NCBI GenBank assembly: GCA_033239125.1
Contig: BSWB01000001.1
Location: forward strand, 166,803,481-166,867,480
Source of the DNA: Fagopyrum homotropicum
Lineage: Eukaryota; Streptophyta; Magnoliopsida; Caryophyllales; Polygonaceae
Length of the DNA: 64,000 bases
Direction: 5' to 3'
In this document: positions 12,777 through 24,981 of the stretch, piece by piece
Position numbering within the stretch: position 1 is the stretch's first letter
Layout of the letters: each line of letters starts with the position of its first letter
Program-made: the position numbers and the translations under genes
Notes under the pieces: model-generated
The model's database searches: none
The model's input: the letters and a program-made list of their open reading frames with translations, nothing else
Told to the model about the DNA's origin: nothing

Positions 12777-13307
12777 ATGCATTGCAGCAGTTACTACGAT
12801 ATCAGATACTTTCTTTTACCACTCTCAACGATTCTCAGATCTTCATACTCAGCAGCTGGTAATTTAGTTTGATTAACGTCGTTAATCGAAATTAATTAAG
12901 GAATTCAATCATTATTTCATGTACGTAATTGCATGCATGCAGGAGATGCTTACAACAATAGTTCACTTTTCGTGTTGATTTCGGTTATGTTCGTCGTCTT
13001 TCTCTTCTTCATTTCGATCAGAATCCAAATCTTTTGGTGCAGAAGAAACCCTAATTATCGCTATTCAAGGCGAATCCAGTTGAGGATCGGTCGAACCGGA
13101 TTATCCGTTCCTGTCACTCTTTCTCTAGTTGTTATGTTGTTTATCCCGTCGACGAAGTTTTGGACGGTTTACTTATTTATCCTACTTATGTCGTTTTGGT
13201 CGGATACCTTGCATGGCTTTTTTATCCGATTCTCGTACAATTGTTGTTATAGATTGTTGTGTGACGACGAAGAACTGCCTATGACGAGAGGTGTAGCTAA
13301 TATTTGA
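12777..13307 (+). CDS. Small two-exon predicted membrane protein, copy 1 (148 aa, unknown family)
   Basis: Exon 1 is 12,777-12,858 and exon 2 is 12,943-13,307, joined through a GT-AG intron of 84 bp (cagctg|gtaatt ... gcatgcag|gagatg) into 148 codons. The model is supported by comparison with the copy at 37,440-38,043, which has the same intron position and phase and a matching exon-1 start (M-x-C-x-S-Y-x-D-I-R-[YF]). Two hydrophobic stretches are visible: about residues 34-58, ending in SIRIQIFW, and about 86-116 (SVPVTLSLVVMLFIP through FILLMSFW). A basic loop with RRNPN and GRTGLS lies between them and the tail is acidic (CDDEELP). This suggests a two-pass membrane protein. I do not recognise the family and assign no function. 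A 6-kb LINE is inserted about 420 bp downstream. Confidence 0.7.
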
Positions 13308-13713
13308 AGAGGATCGGACTATTATGGGTCAGATGGTTATTTGGGTACGTAGGTGTAGGGTTTATTCAATAAACATGTTGATTACAACAAAAAAAAACAT
13401 CTTGACCGTGCAAATGGTGTTCAATAAGATAACCGATGATACTTGTGGATTCGTTTGGGAAAAGAAAAGACATGCTATACCGCTATAGACTAGACTCAGA
13501 CGACGACTAGTCCGGTGAAAACTCACCATGTATTCCAAACACATACTTAATGTTATTGAAGCTGATTGAGTAACTGAAATAAGTAGTTGATTGAAAGAAT
13601 TTGAAAAAACGTAGCTTATCGAAGCTAATATAAATATAAAATTACGAAAATGGACACGATTTCATCTAATGATTAATAATAATATCATGTGAGTTTGACA
13701 ACATAAATCATAA
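13308..13713. other. 3' flank of copy 1, duplicated beside the dead copy
   Basis: Much of this flank can be aligned by eye with 36,629-37,019, downstream of the pseudogene copy. Shared strings include tcagatggttatttgggt, a gggtttatt-caataaacatg segment, aaatggacacga and tttgacaacataaatcat. The duplication therefore extended beyond the coding region. No gene lies in the flank. Confidence 0.7.
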
Positions 13714-13727
13714 TTTTTATTTGTACA
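13714..13727. repeat. Left target-site duplication of LINE A
   Basis: TTTTTATTTGTACA is repeated exactly at 19,683-19,696. The paralogous flank near 37,013-37,025 contains one uninterrupted copy (ttttgatttgtaca) followed by caatctt, as does the sequence to the right of the LINE. This marks a retrotransposition event. Confidence 0.85.
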
Positions 13728-16700
13728 TAATTAATAAAAAAAAAAAGCTCTCTACTGTTGCTCCAAACCCTAGCCCCAAAAGCCTCCCCAACCAATTTCA
13801 AAACAATCCGCCGCCTCTATCCACCAATGAAATCATTAACGGTGATGATTCCGCTCCCTCAAGCGGTGCCTCCCCTCGCGATGACCCCCGGAAAACCCTT
13901 CATCAAGGTGATGAATGCGTCTCTTGCGCAGACAGTCCAACCCTTGCTGCCACAAACAACTGTTTTCCACAAATCCATAAGAGCTCTATTTTGGGTTTTT
14001 CATTCCAAGAGACCAAGTGCTCCCTTTCTCTGCGAAAGTTGCAGCCCTACCGCAACAATTTCATCTTCCACTCTTCACGGATGCCAAACCATTGAAAAGG
14101 ATTTTTGTTCTGCAGTCCTGCTGCTTCCGCCCTTTCTTTTTCTTGAGAAAGAGAAAACGGAAAAAAGAGAATAGAAATACTCAATGTCACAGGCTGATCG
14201 ACATCAATGCGGGTGGACGGCGGCGAGGGAAAGTTGAGACACCGGCCGCCTTGCATTGGGAGGTGATGGTCTTGTTTACTTCTTTTTCTTGTCTCCTGAG
14301 ATCTGATCTGGGTTTGCTACCTTCTGGCCGTTCTTTGATGGATTCATGACGGATATGACTCTTTCAAAAATTGATTGTGTTCCTACCTCACCACAATAAT
14401 CTGTCTATCAAATTTTCTACGTCCAGGTTGGTTTTCAGCCTCTGCTGGTTGAAGCCTTTTGGTTTCTTCAAACCTATTTACTCTATCTACAAGATTTCTA
14501 ATATTTGGAAAACTCCATGCCCATGTAACAACATTATAAATAAAATTGCTGTTTTTTCCCGGTGTTTGCAACAATCATGTCCGAACATAATCCATGAAAC
14601 CATGGTCTTGACTACTTTCTCCCATGTACAATCGGAAATAGGTTATTCCTATGTTAACCTGACTTGTTTCTTTTGGGTTTCAAAACCAACTTATGCTTTG
14701 ACTATCAGCAAAAACATCATCAACTCTAAAAAACTTGTTTATTTTGAATGTACGTATATTGCCATAAGCTTTTCGGATAGCATAACCTGCTTTTGGTTTT
14801 TTCTTTTGGCCATTGATGGATATTGGCTTGCACCTGTCGTTGTTTCTGTTTGATTTGCAGGAGCAGTCTATACACACTAGCAATTTCAAGCTCCATAGTC
14901 TAAAGGGCATTTTCAACTCTTGTGCCAAAAGACCTAGATGTGTGTCACTCACTTGGCTAGTTTCCAAAGTTGCCCCACCCAAGTCTACCAGTGGTCACTA
15001 TCCTTCACCGGAGTCAATGGACGAAATTAGTTCCGACCACAGTCTACTGTGGTTGATGATTTCGTTTACAAAGGGAAGAACTCCTAAAAGGACGTGATGT
15101 TACATAGCACAATATTATGATCACAACTGGCTTAACAGCTCCTATATTAATTTCTTAATGACCACTTTGCTTCTTATCAATTTTGGTCGGATTGGTTGCT
15201 TCTTCTTTTTACCTCACAAAGATTGGATTAGCAAATGCATTTGCGGAATTCATGCTTTGTTTTTTAACCCAATTTACAAACTAGGTGGTGTACTTACCAA
15301 CGCTGCTGAAAAGCTCAAATCAAAGGCCTTAAAGCCTAACAAAGCATATAATCACAATGTAATAATACTCATGGCTTATGTCATTAGAAATTTTAAACCA
15401 TCAATAACAATCGAATCAATACTACACGGATTAAGGTTGTTGACTTACGATACCATCCAAATCAAACCAAAACCTACCATGTTTTTATGATAATAAGCTT
15501 TTGGAACATAAGAGGTATGGATCGGAGTAACCTCTGAACAAACCTCGAAACTGTCTGTAAAATTCACAACATTACCATAATGGCTCTAGCCGAGACAAAA
15601 TCTGAGAACCCACCAGAAGATCGACTTTGGAGATCCGCGGGTTTTGACAACATTATATATTGTCTTGCAAATGGGAGGTCTGGGGGCCTTTGCTTACTTT
15701 GGAAAGCCTATCAGCTTAAGAACCAATCAATTAGTCTTATCTCCAAAAGTGACCGATTCATCTGTGTTGAATTGGTTTGTAACAACCAAAAACGCAAAAT
15801 AAACATTATCTTTACTTATGCCCCACCTCAAGAAGGATCAAAAAATATGTTTTGGGACTCTTTAACCAACCTAATTAAGGCATCCCCTACACCATGTATT
15901 ATCATGGGAGATCTGAATGAAATCCAACATCACTCGGAAAAACAAGGAGGAGCCACAATTAATTCCAACAGATTTAATAAACTCAATACCTTCAAAAACA
16001 ATTGTAACCTAGATGATGTCCAAACAACGGGTAATCAATTTACATGGAGGAAAAAACGTGATGGGCCAAATAATATCCTTGAAAAATTGGACCGTGTTCT
16101 TGCTCACAACCAGATTTTTCAATGGTATCCCCTTCTAAAAACAAAAAATCATGCTTTCACAATCTCGGACCACTGTCAAATCTCATTGGAACTAGAAGAC
16201 TTGATTTCATTCACCCACAACCGTTTAAATTTGAAATGATTTGGACTAAACGCAAAACATTTGAGAACATCGTTAAACAAACTTGGCGAGCTAACTTCAG
16301 GGGGAACAAAATGTTCAACCTCATAAGGAAAACACAACTTCTAAAAATTAAAGCAAAAGAATGGAGTAAAATTAACTTTGGAAATATCTTCAAGCAACTC
16401 AAAGAAGTTGAAAACCAACTCCTGGATATTCAAGGCCTATCACCGCCCAACTTTAACCAAAGAATTGAAAGTCTTCAAAGAAATCTTCTTTTAAAACAAA
16501 ATCGTCTAATTAACTTTCACCAAAGATACTGGAGACAAAGATCAAAGAATAAAAATCTGAAAAATATTGACACAAATTCCAAGTACTTTCACCGAATCGC
16601 TACCGGAAGAAGGAATAGGAAACATATAAAGGAATTAATTGATATGAACGGGACAATTATTTCATCTGAAAATGAAATCCGAATGGAAGTTAAAAAAGAA

Positions 16701-19682
16701 TTTGTGTCCAAATTCACTAGCTCCCCACTAAATAAAAACCTCTTGGAAGAAAAGCTGCATCTCATCAAGTACAAAATAAGTAACGAAGACAATGAAAGAC
16801 TAACAAAGCCACCAACAAACGAGGAAATTAAAAACACTATCTTTGACATCGGGTGTGATAAATCTCCAGGACCAGACGGTATGCCCGCCGGATTCTACCA
16901 GAAATATTGGCACATTGTGGGATTTGACGTTTCAAAAGCAATTAAGAACTTCTTCAGAAGTGGAAAACTACTCAAACAAATAAATCACACTTTCATAACA
17001 TTAATCCCAAAAGTAGACAACCCTACTAATATCAATCAGTTTAGACCTATTAGCCTCTGCTCAACAATATACAAAATCATTGCAAAAATCATTACGAATA
17101 GAATGGAACCTATCATGCCAAAACTGATCCACCCCCTTCAAGGAGCTTTCGTTACCAAAAGATCAATACATGATAACATTCTCATTGCACACGAAATTTT
17201 CCACTCTTTTCGGAGTAAAAAAGGTAAGGAAGGTTGGACAACCATCAAACTAGATATGGAAAAGGCATATGACCAAGTCAGCTGGGAATTTATTATTCGC
17301 ATTCTCCAAAAATTCGGATTTAATAAAAAATTTGTGGGATGGATCGAGGAATGTATCTCCACTGTATCTTTCTCAGTCCTTGTAAACAATGGACCTACTG
17401 ACCAATTTTTTCCCGGAAAAGGACTCCGACAAGGAGACCCCTTATCCCCCTACCTATTTATTTTAGGAGCAGAAATCCTTACACAAATGATTCAAAACGA
17501 CTGTAATAACTACGACAACCATATAGGTTTCTCTATATGCAGAAACGCAACCCCAATCCCTTTCTTATCATTTGCAGATGATATGATCATTTTTACTAAA
17601 GCAAACTCGAACTCCTGCCTTAGAACAAAAGAAATCCTTGAAACATACTGCTCCATCTCGGGACAAAAGAACAACTACCTCAAATCCGCATTCCAAACTT
17701 CTAAAAACACTACCATGAGTTGCATCATTGAACTAAAAAATATTCTTAATATGGAACACACGACGTCTCTTGATTACTACCTTGGGTGCCCAATTATCAA
17801 TGGAAGAGTCAATAAAGAGACATTTAGCAACATTAATAATAAAACTAACCAACAACTCCGTAAATGGAAAGCAAGCTCCCTTTCACAAGAAGGCAAAAAC
17901 ATTTTGATAAAACATAACTTAGCGACCAAACCATCCTTTGTAATGCAAGGCTTTATGCTACCAATGCATAATTTGGATGAACTCGATAAAACGTATAAAA
18001 ATTTCTTTTGGAACAAAGACGACAATTGTAGACCAATGATTAGTTGGGATGCAATTTATAAACCAAAAAGAAATGGCGGACTCGGGTTAAGAAAGTCCCT
18101 TACCACAAATAAAGCCCTTCAAATGAAGCTACTTTGGAAAATTCTTGCTAAACCAGGAAACATATGGGTGAAAATTGTAAATGAAAAATACTTGAGGAAT
18201 ACTAATATATTACAATATCATCTAAAAGGTCCATCGTCTTGGCAATGGAAAAATCTTATAAAACTCAAATCCGATTTTAAAAACGGGATTATTTGGCAGG
18301 TGGGCAATGGAAAAACCATTAATTTCTGGCAAGATAATTGAGTTACAACGACTCCTCTAATTAAATTGGTACAAAACATCAATCTAATTAACACACATAT
18401 AAAAGTCAGTCATTTCATCAAATCAAATGAATGGGATACCACCAAAATTGAAAATGAACTACAAAATATCATTAGCCCAGAAATTAGAAAAAAAATTATG
18501 GAAACAATCATCCCAACAAACGAAATACAAGACAGGTTATATTGGAGAAATAGTTCGAATGGTTGGTTCTCCACAAAATCTGCTTCAGAAATGATTGAGA
18601 AAGAGTCTAGTTGGCTTCCTGACTATTCTTGCGAATGGATATGAAAATTAGACACCCAACCAAAAATCAAAAACTTCATATGGAAAATCTCAAAAAACGG
18701 CCTCCCAGCTAAAGCAAAACTTAACGAAAGAAGAATCGCGGTTACTAAAAACTGTGTATTCTGCAATCACCATCTCGAGGATCTTTTTCACATTCTTATT
18801 GATTGCCCTTATAGTAATAATGTGATTGCAGGAATTGACCATTCCATCTTAACCAACCTTAATACCATTAGTACAGAAAATAAAAAAGTCCATGAAATTT
18901 TATCGGAGATAAAAAACAAGATCGGTATTAATAACTTTACTCGCCTTGCAACTATTTGGTGGAGTATTTGGTTCTTCAGGAACAAAACCATATTTAATAA
19001 CGATACGATTGGATCGGACCATGATATCATAAATTTCATCCAAAATCAATTGCATAATTGGAAAACTCGTATTATAGACGAGGACGACTACGACTTTAAA
19101 CACACTACAAAAAAGCACAAATTCTCTACAAGGAAGAAAACTAACATAAAATGGGACAAGCCAAAACCTGGATTCCATAAACTTAATTTTGATGGATCAA
19201 AACTCGATTCGGGCATAACGTCTATTGGTTATGTAATCCGAAATCATAACGGTAAAGTTATAAGTTTGGACGCTAAGAAAAACAACTTTAACTCGGTAAT
19301 AAAAGCAGAAGCATTTGCTCTAAAAGCGGGACTAAAAGAAGCAATAAGGCTAAATATCAAAAAAATCAAAATTGAGGGTGATAACTTATGTGTTATCAAC
19401 GCACTCCAAGGAATTTGGAGTTGTCCATGGGATATCGAGATGATCATATCCGACTCCATTATGGATCTTCGCTTCTTTGAGGAAGCTCAGATCAGGCATG
19501 TGTTCAGAGAAATTAACTGTGTTGCTGACCGATTGACCCATTTGGGAAATTTCGAACCCCAACACACCCTTTTCTGACGATCCCGAACTTTGTGTTCTCA
19601 TCCGCAAGGATGCTTTAAGATGGACTACCTCTAGAAGATAGGCTTTCCTAACCGCTTTCCGTTTTCAAAAAAAAAAAAAATT
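13728..19682 (+). mobile_element. LINE A: L1-type non-LTR retrotransposon with poly(A) tail
   Basis: The 5.95-kb insertion is bounded by a 14-bp target-site duplication and ends in a run of 13 A. It encodes in order an apurinic-type endonuclease, reverse transcriptase, zinc-finger and plant-type RNase H, the layout of plant L1 ORF2. The first 1.76 kb (13,728-15,486) should hold the 5' UTR and ORF1, but no zinc-knuckle ORF1 protein is readable there, so that part is decayed or unusual. Open frames at 13,721-14,174, 14,371-14,853 and 15,158-15,490 resemble nothing recognisable. Premature stops and one frameshift make the copy dead. Confidence 0.88.
15487..19577 (+). pseudogene. LINE A ORF2: endonuclease, reverse transcriptase, RNase H (broken)
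   Basis: The frame starts at the ATG at 15,487 (MIISFWNIRGMD), typical for plant L1 ORF2. Endonuclease motifs are AETK (near 15,590), TYAPPQ, MGDLNE (about 15,904) and ISDHC (about 16,164). The reverse transcriptase has KLDMEKAYDQ (catalytic Asp at 17,253), LRQGDPLSPYLF and FADD (17,571-17,582). A C-x2-C...H...C zinc finger follows at about 18,750-18,812, then RNase H (NFDGS, IKAEAFALKAGL). Breaks are a TGA at 15,535-15,537, a one-base frameshift between about 16,185 and 16,235 where the endonuclease frame hands over to the RT frame, and TGA codons at 18,339-18,341 and 18,642-18,644, both where Trp is expected. The catalytic residues remain intact, so the inactivation looks fairly recent. Confidence 0.9.
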
Positions 19683-19696
19683 TTTTTATTTGTACA
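19683..19696. repeat. Right target-site duplication of LINE A
   Basis: Exact match to 13,714-13,727, directly after the poly(A) tail. The sequence to its right (caatcttttattttatg) continues the target seen at 37,026 onward. Confidence 0.85.
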
Positions 19697-19776
19697 CAAT
19701 CTTTTATTTTATGTTAAGTTAATTAATAATAATGATAATAGTTTTAGTTTTTAGTGAGTTTAAGAATGATAAGTTG
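19692..19776. repeat. Duplicated flank segment, copy a
   Basis: Matches 37,020-37,207 and 39,901-40,090 from tgtacacaatctt up to aagttg, where copy a stops and unrelated sequence leading into LINE B begins. It is closer to the 39.9-kb copy (cttttattttatg, gtgagtttaagaat) than to the 37.0-kb one. Confidence 0.8.
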
Positions 19777-19839
19777 AAACAATCAGATCAGCTATTGATC
19801 TTACCTCAAACATACAAATTAAACAAACAATACTTTTTT

Positions 19840-22800
19840 TACAAGTGGATTGAGGATTTACAGTTGATTGATATGGGCTTTTGTGGGCCTCTTTTCACTT
19901 GGAACTCAGGCCGCCGGGCCGAAACTAGGGTTTCCAAGCCGCTAGACCGTGTCTTCATGAACGGCTTAACACGTGTTGCGTGGGCGGAAGCGACGATCAT
20001 GCATTTACCAGCGCTTTCTTCAGGCCACAACCCGCTTCTGCTCCAACTTCACCCTCCTCGTAAAATAAACTCCTCTCGCCGGCCTTATAGATTCGAGGGT
20101 GCCTGGCTACTCGATCCGAGTTTTAGGGCTGAAGTGTCGGAATGATAGTCTTCCTCTGTGAATAATGATCTGTGTCAAGCCCTCTCCATTCTAAAAGCCA
20201 AATTACAATGTTGGAATATTAGGTGTTTTGGAAGAATCGAGTATAAGAAAAACTCCCTGTTTAACCAACACTCTGCCGCTCAGTCGGAGATTGAATCCCG
20301 GTTAACTCATGGGCTTCTGGATCTACACGCAGAACTTCAACTTGAGTTTGATAATGTTCTCGATCAAGAAGAAATACTCAGGCTTCAGAAATCGAAGAAA
20401 AAATTTATCGTTGAAGGGGATATAAATACCTCTTTCTTTCACATCTCCACTTTAATCAGACGAAGACATAACATGGTTGATTGTATTTTGAATGACGAGG
20501 GGACTTGTATTACCGATCATCTCGCTCTTGCCCAGAATGCCAAGGAATACTTCCAAGCTTTATTCATTGCGGATGATCAAAGTGTCGCTGGGGGAGCAGC
20601 TTCTACTCTAACTTTCCTCCAATATCCGAAATTAATTGCAACTTGATCTGCATGCCGTTTACTGATTCAGAAATCATTAGATGCATCTTCTCTATGAAAC
20701 CTCTAAAATCTCCTAGTAAGGATGGCTTATGCGCTGCTTTCTTTTAGAATTGTTGGAGCTCTGTGGGTACTAGAGTTGTCAGCTTTGTCAAGGAATTTAT
20801 CAATACTGGTCTTCTCCCTCCGGGTTCCAATGAGACTCTTATCTCGCTCATCCCAAAAGGTAGTAATCCAGATCACATGTCCAAATTCAGACCCATAGGA
20901 CTATGTAATATTATCTATAAACTTATTTCTAAGCTTATGGTTAATAGACTACATCCACTAATGAAATCTATTGTGAGTCCGTTTCAAAGCAGTTTCATTC
21001 CGGGAAGGATGATTGAAGACAAAGCCATCATTGTCCAAGAGCTCATCCATTCCGTGGTGTGGAGAAAGAAAGGAAAAATGGATGGCCATAAAGATCTATC
21101 TTGAAAAAGCTTGTGATAGGTTCTCTTGCAACTTTTTGGATGAAACGTATGAATTTTTGGGTCTTCCGCATGTTTGGAGAGTTTGGATTTCCAACTGCGT
21201 GCGGTCCCAATCTATGACCGTTATGTGGAATGGTGAAATGACTGATTGTTTCACTCTATCAAGAGGGGTGAGACAAGGGGATCCCATCTCACCTTACTTA
21301 TTTGTTTTGTTTTTGGAACGCTTGGGACATGCTATTCAGAAACTTGTAGATAACGGGTCCTGAAAACCGGTCCGTATAAAGCGGTGGCCCAGCTATCTCC
21401 CATGTCTTCTTTGCAGATTACATAGTTTTATTCGCTGAAGCCAATTTGGAAACTTAGCAGTGATTAAAGGTTGCCTGATAAAGTTCTCTACGTTCTGGGT
21501 TAAAGATCAGTCTTCTTAAGTCTCAAGTTATGCTCTCTCCAAACGTTGATAATCAGCTCCGAACGACGATACATACTACTACCGGCTTCCCTCTGGTCGC
21601 TAACTTCGGTAAGTACCTGGGCTTTCCAATTTTACATACTCGTATGCGTGCTTATGATTTCAGGTTTCTAGTGGAGAAGACCAAAAACCGACTTTCTGCA
21701 TGGAAGGGATCGGTTCCTCAGCTTTGCAGGCATACTTACCTTAGTCAAGTCAGTTTTGTGCTCTTTTCCTAGTTGCGTCTAAATACGGTATCAATGGTTA
21801 CCGAGATTTGATGGACTGCTCAACATCGAGAAATGGTTCGTACATCATGAAAGACATTTTGTGGGCTAATCAACTCATCCTCGTTAAATGGCTTAAATGG
21901 ATTGTCTTTGATGGCCAAGTAGCGCGTTTCTGGACCGATGTTTGGTGTGGAGACCGGGCTCTCATAGAAGATGTTATAGCACGGCCGCCGAAATCCTGCT
22001 GGACCAACAAGGTCTTTGAATATTGGTCCGCCTATGCCGGTTGGGACTGGAACAGACTCAATAGACCCCTACCTATGCAAACTCTAATCAAGCTTGCTAG
22101 CTCTCCATTGCAAGCCGAGTTGAATCTCCAAGATTGCGTTGCCTGGAAGCTTGAATATAATCGTAACTAGAAAGATTGAATCTTGAAAAGACTGAGCCCG
22201 ACTAGCAACATCGGGAGGAGAGTAACTATTCTTCATCTTCTGCTTATAGAGCCTTCACAAGTTCTAGAGCTGACATTCAAGCTTCTAAACCATTGTTTAC
22301 AATTATATGGAAGATGGGAGTTCCCCAAAGGATCCGAACGTTTCTTTGGACTGTTGCCACTAGTAAGCTGCTCACAAATGCAGAGAGGCACCGTTGACAC
22401 TTGGCTATTTCTGACCTCTGCGCTATTTGTAATGAAGACTCCGAGTCGGCGATGCATCTATTCCGTGATTTCCCTCTATCAGCTTCTTTATGGGGTGCTC
22501 TCGTCCCTTCCAGGCAACATGGTCCGTTCTTTTCTGCTATGGACCATCATTGGTTACTGGCCAATCTAACCGATTCCAACCTCTATTCTAATGATACCCA
22601 TTGAAATGTTTTGTTTGCGGTCACATTGCGGCAATGTTAGAAATGGCGCAATGCTGCAGTGTTCCGAAATATTACACATCCTCCATGTTGTGAAGACCTC
22701 CTGGTCTTACAATCCAAATCCATCGCCATTGCCTTTAGAAAATCACAAAACAATAAGGTACGCAAGAGTGTAGAATTAATTAATGTTGCATGGACTGTGC

Positions 22801-23295
22801 CTGAGTACGGTTGGGTCAAGCTGAACACTGATAGGTCCGTTTTCGGGTGTGAAAATTCTGCTACTGCTTGGGGATTAATCCGTGATTCTAATGGTCAGTG
22901 GCTCATCGGCTTCGTCTACAACATTGGTCCGTGCTCGGTGCCCATGGCCGAGTAATGGGGTATGTTCACGGGCTTGCACCTTGCTTGGAATAAGGGGTAC
23001 CGTAAGGTGTCTGTTGAGATCGACTCCGAGCTCGTGGTAGGCCTTGTCAATAGGCATATTCACCTAATCACCCTTTTTTAGTGTGGTTTCTGGATGCCAA
23101 GACTTCCTTTGTAGAGAATGGCAAGTTTAGTTTCGTCACGTGTTTAGGGATGCTAATTGTTCAGATGATTGTTTGGCTAATTTAGCTTCGGAGTTTCCAT
23201 TAGGTTACTTTGTTTTAGATTCTGCTCCATCTACTTTAATTCTTCTACTGAAAAACGATGCCCGCGCAGTAGCGACCCAAAGGCGAGTCAGATGT
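19840..23295 (+). pseudogene. LINE B: 5'-truncated, heavily decayed L1-type ORF2 remnant
   Basis: Begins inside the endonuclease domain (FCGPLFTWN, then LDRVF and the SDH-like position now SGH). The reverse transcriptase follows: LISLIPKGSNP, FRPIGLCNIIYKLISKLM, FIPGRMIEDKAI, then after a frameshift near 21,080 VRQGDPISPYLF. A zinc finger (LCAICNEDSESAMHLF, about 22,418) and RNase H (GWVKLNTDRSVFG, about 22,810) come next. Catalytic residues are lost: the motif A Asp is now Tyr (YLEKACDR) and the FADD box reads FADY at 21,410-21,421. Several stops and frameshifts are present. It is a different and older lineage than LINE A, with more GC-rich codons. The 5' end is uncertain; the 3' end is near 23,295, without a clear poly(A). 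Confidence 0.85.
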
Positions 23296-23612
23296 TAGCT
23301 TATTTTTTCAGTTATATGTTATTACACGAGTAAGACCGCGGTCTATCTCGTCTCTCTTAACAAAAAAAATACAAAGATTTTTTTTTTTAAACAACTGTTG
23401 GACAATGTTAACTGATTTCTTCTTGTCAGCTATTTCTAGCCATCTAATATTCAAGAACTGATATTGTTCAATTGTAAATTCGAAATCAATTGTAAATTTT
23501 TCGAAGCGAGAAATCACCTTTGTAGTCTAAATAACAAGAAAATGGAAAACAAAGGTTACAACCAAGTTATTGTAAAATAACTCGAATGAAACTTCTGAAA
23601 GTTGACATTTCT
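23296..23612. other. AT-rich DNA, no gene
   Basis: Contains a T-run near 23,380 and no recognisable coding sequence. Confidence 0.4.
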
Positions 23613-23700
23613 TTTGAAGTTTGTTTCGGAAAAGAAAAAAAAAGAAGAGAATTGCTTTTGAAGTCGGTTTCGGAAAAGAAAAAAAAGAAGAGAAATGTAC
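23613..23700. repeat. Tandem duplication, about 44 bp x 2
   Basis: Two successive units read ttttgaagt..tttcggaaaag followed by an A-rich block and gaagagaa. They differ by a few substitutions and A-run length. Confidence 0.75.
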
Positions 23701-23718
23701 TCAATAACTTTGCTTTGT

Positions 23719-23822
23719 TGTGATGACTTTTCTTTTGAAGTCGAATCTCGGGTGTGGCCTAAATGAGCTTTTTTTGTGATGACTTTCCTTTTGAAGTTGA
23801 ATATCGGGTGTGGCCTAAATGA
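23719..23822. repeat. Tandem duplication, about 55 bp x 2
   Basis: Two units begin gtgatgacttt and share ttttgaagt, then tcgggtgtggcctaaatga. They lie just after the 44-bp repeat and share ttttgaagt with it. Confidence 0.75.
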
Positions 23823-24382
23823 TTGTTCGGAAGATGCCAAATGTTACGCAAGATGCCGAAGTTACATACCCCATTGATCGTGTTTGGTTGTGGTGGTGTT
23901 CGAGGTCTCTGAAATTCTTCATCTTGATGGAGGGAATGTCGTGGGATCCCAATTTTCACAAAAGGTATGACATCCCTTGAAAAGGGTTTGTACTGTCGTG
24001 CATTTGTCAAATTGTTATTCCGCTCATATGAACCGACTCTCTTGTATTTCAAATAAGGGTCATCTTTATTCGGTTATTGGCAGAATTGACTCCGGCATAC
24101 AAATTTTAGCCATACCCACCACCAAAAAGCCTGTACTTGAATTGTTTCTAGTAGGGCTGGCTTCTCAACTGTCAACGTGACGCTAAGAGGCAGATTGTGA
24201 GTACTGAGTAGAAATAGAACTCACATTTGGGCCATATGGCCCTTTGGGCTTCACTTGAATTTCATCCGGAGAGTGGAAGGCCCTCAATGATGGTGAGAAT
24301 TCATGTTACTAGTTAAAATGTGTTTGTCATTATAAATTTTCAATACTTGAGTTGATAATTTCTGATATATGCTAACTTATAT
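23823..24382. other. Intergenic DNA, nothing recognised
   Basis: Balanced composition with short open frames only; no repeat or family was recognised. Confidence 0.35.
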
Positions 24383-24981
24383 TCTATTATACACCTAAAA
24401 CAGAGCACAATATCGTTGACGTTGGTGCATTTTTCGAAATGGAGCGTCAACCATTAACGTCGATAAATCTTTACTTTATAAACTATTTTGAAGTCAAAAA
24501 AATCTTTTGTTAAAAAATTAACTATTTTATTGTAACAATTTCACGTTACTTATTGTTGGAACGAATATGTTTTTGGGACAATTTTTTTTATAAAGATAAA
24601 TGAACTACGATTTATGTTAGTATTCTATTTCTATTTACGTTAAATATTTTCATGTTACTTTTGGTTAAGCCGTTAAGTAATCGTACTCCCAAAATTTTAT
24701 TTTTGGGACGATTTTTTTTACAGAATTATCAGTCCGATCTATTTACGTTAATTTTTTTGAGGGATTTTGTTATCCCACATCGATTAGCTACTAAGGTTGA
24801 TGGTTTTAGAACTTGTATAATAAGAGAGTCTAAAGGTTAAAAAAATAATACATTTCTTAACTTTTGGTTAAGTTCAAGTATAATTATTATTTATATCGTT
24901 AATATATGTTATGTGAGATCATTAACCTACAATTATATGGGTCGTAAAGTTTTTTCCTAAAATATATATTAAGTAATTGTG
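24383..24981 (+). mobile_element. Helitron-like element B (5' part, interrupted on the right)
   Basis: Starts TCTATTATAC, the same start as the elements at 31,346 and 39,102, and shares about 450 bp of alignable sequence with the one at 31,346 (aaatggag, attaacgtc, ataaatcttta, tttacgtta, gagggattttg). Plant Helitrons begin with TC and insert between A and T. No 3' hairpin end is present here because the LTR mosaic starts at 24,982. It carries a USE-TATA signature at 24,772-24,824. Confidence 0.5.
24772..24824 (+). promoter_or_regulatory. snRNA-type promoter signature: USE plus TATA, 33 bp apart
   Basis: ATCCCACATCG at 24,772-24,782 matches the plant snRNA upstream sequence element RTCCCACATCG exactly. 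TATAATAAG starts at 24,816, leaving 33 bp between the two. In plant snRNA genes a spacing of about 33-35 bp goes with RNA polymerase II transcription and about 24 bp with polymerase III. No snRNA is recognisable downstream. Whether it is used is unknown. Confidence 0.5.

Noticed and set aside
13721..14174. Two overlapping open frames of 124 and 138 codons as LINE ORF1
   Set aside because: Neither shows a zinc knuckle, coiled coil or other ORF1 feature, and the first starts before the element border.
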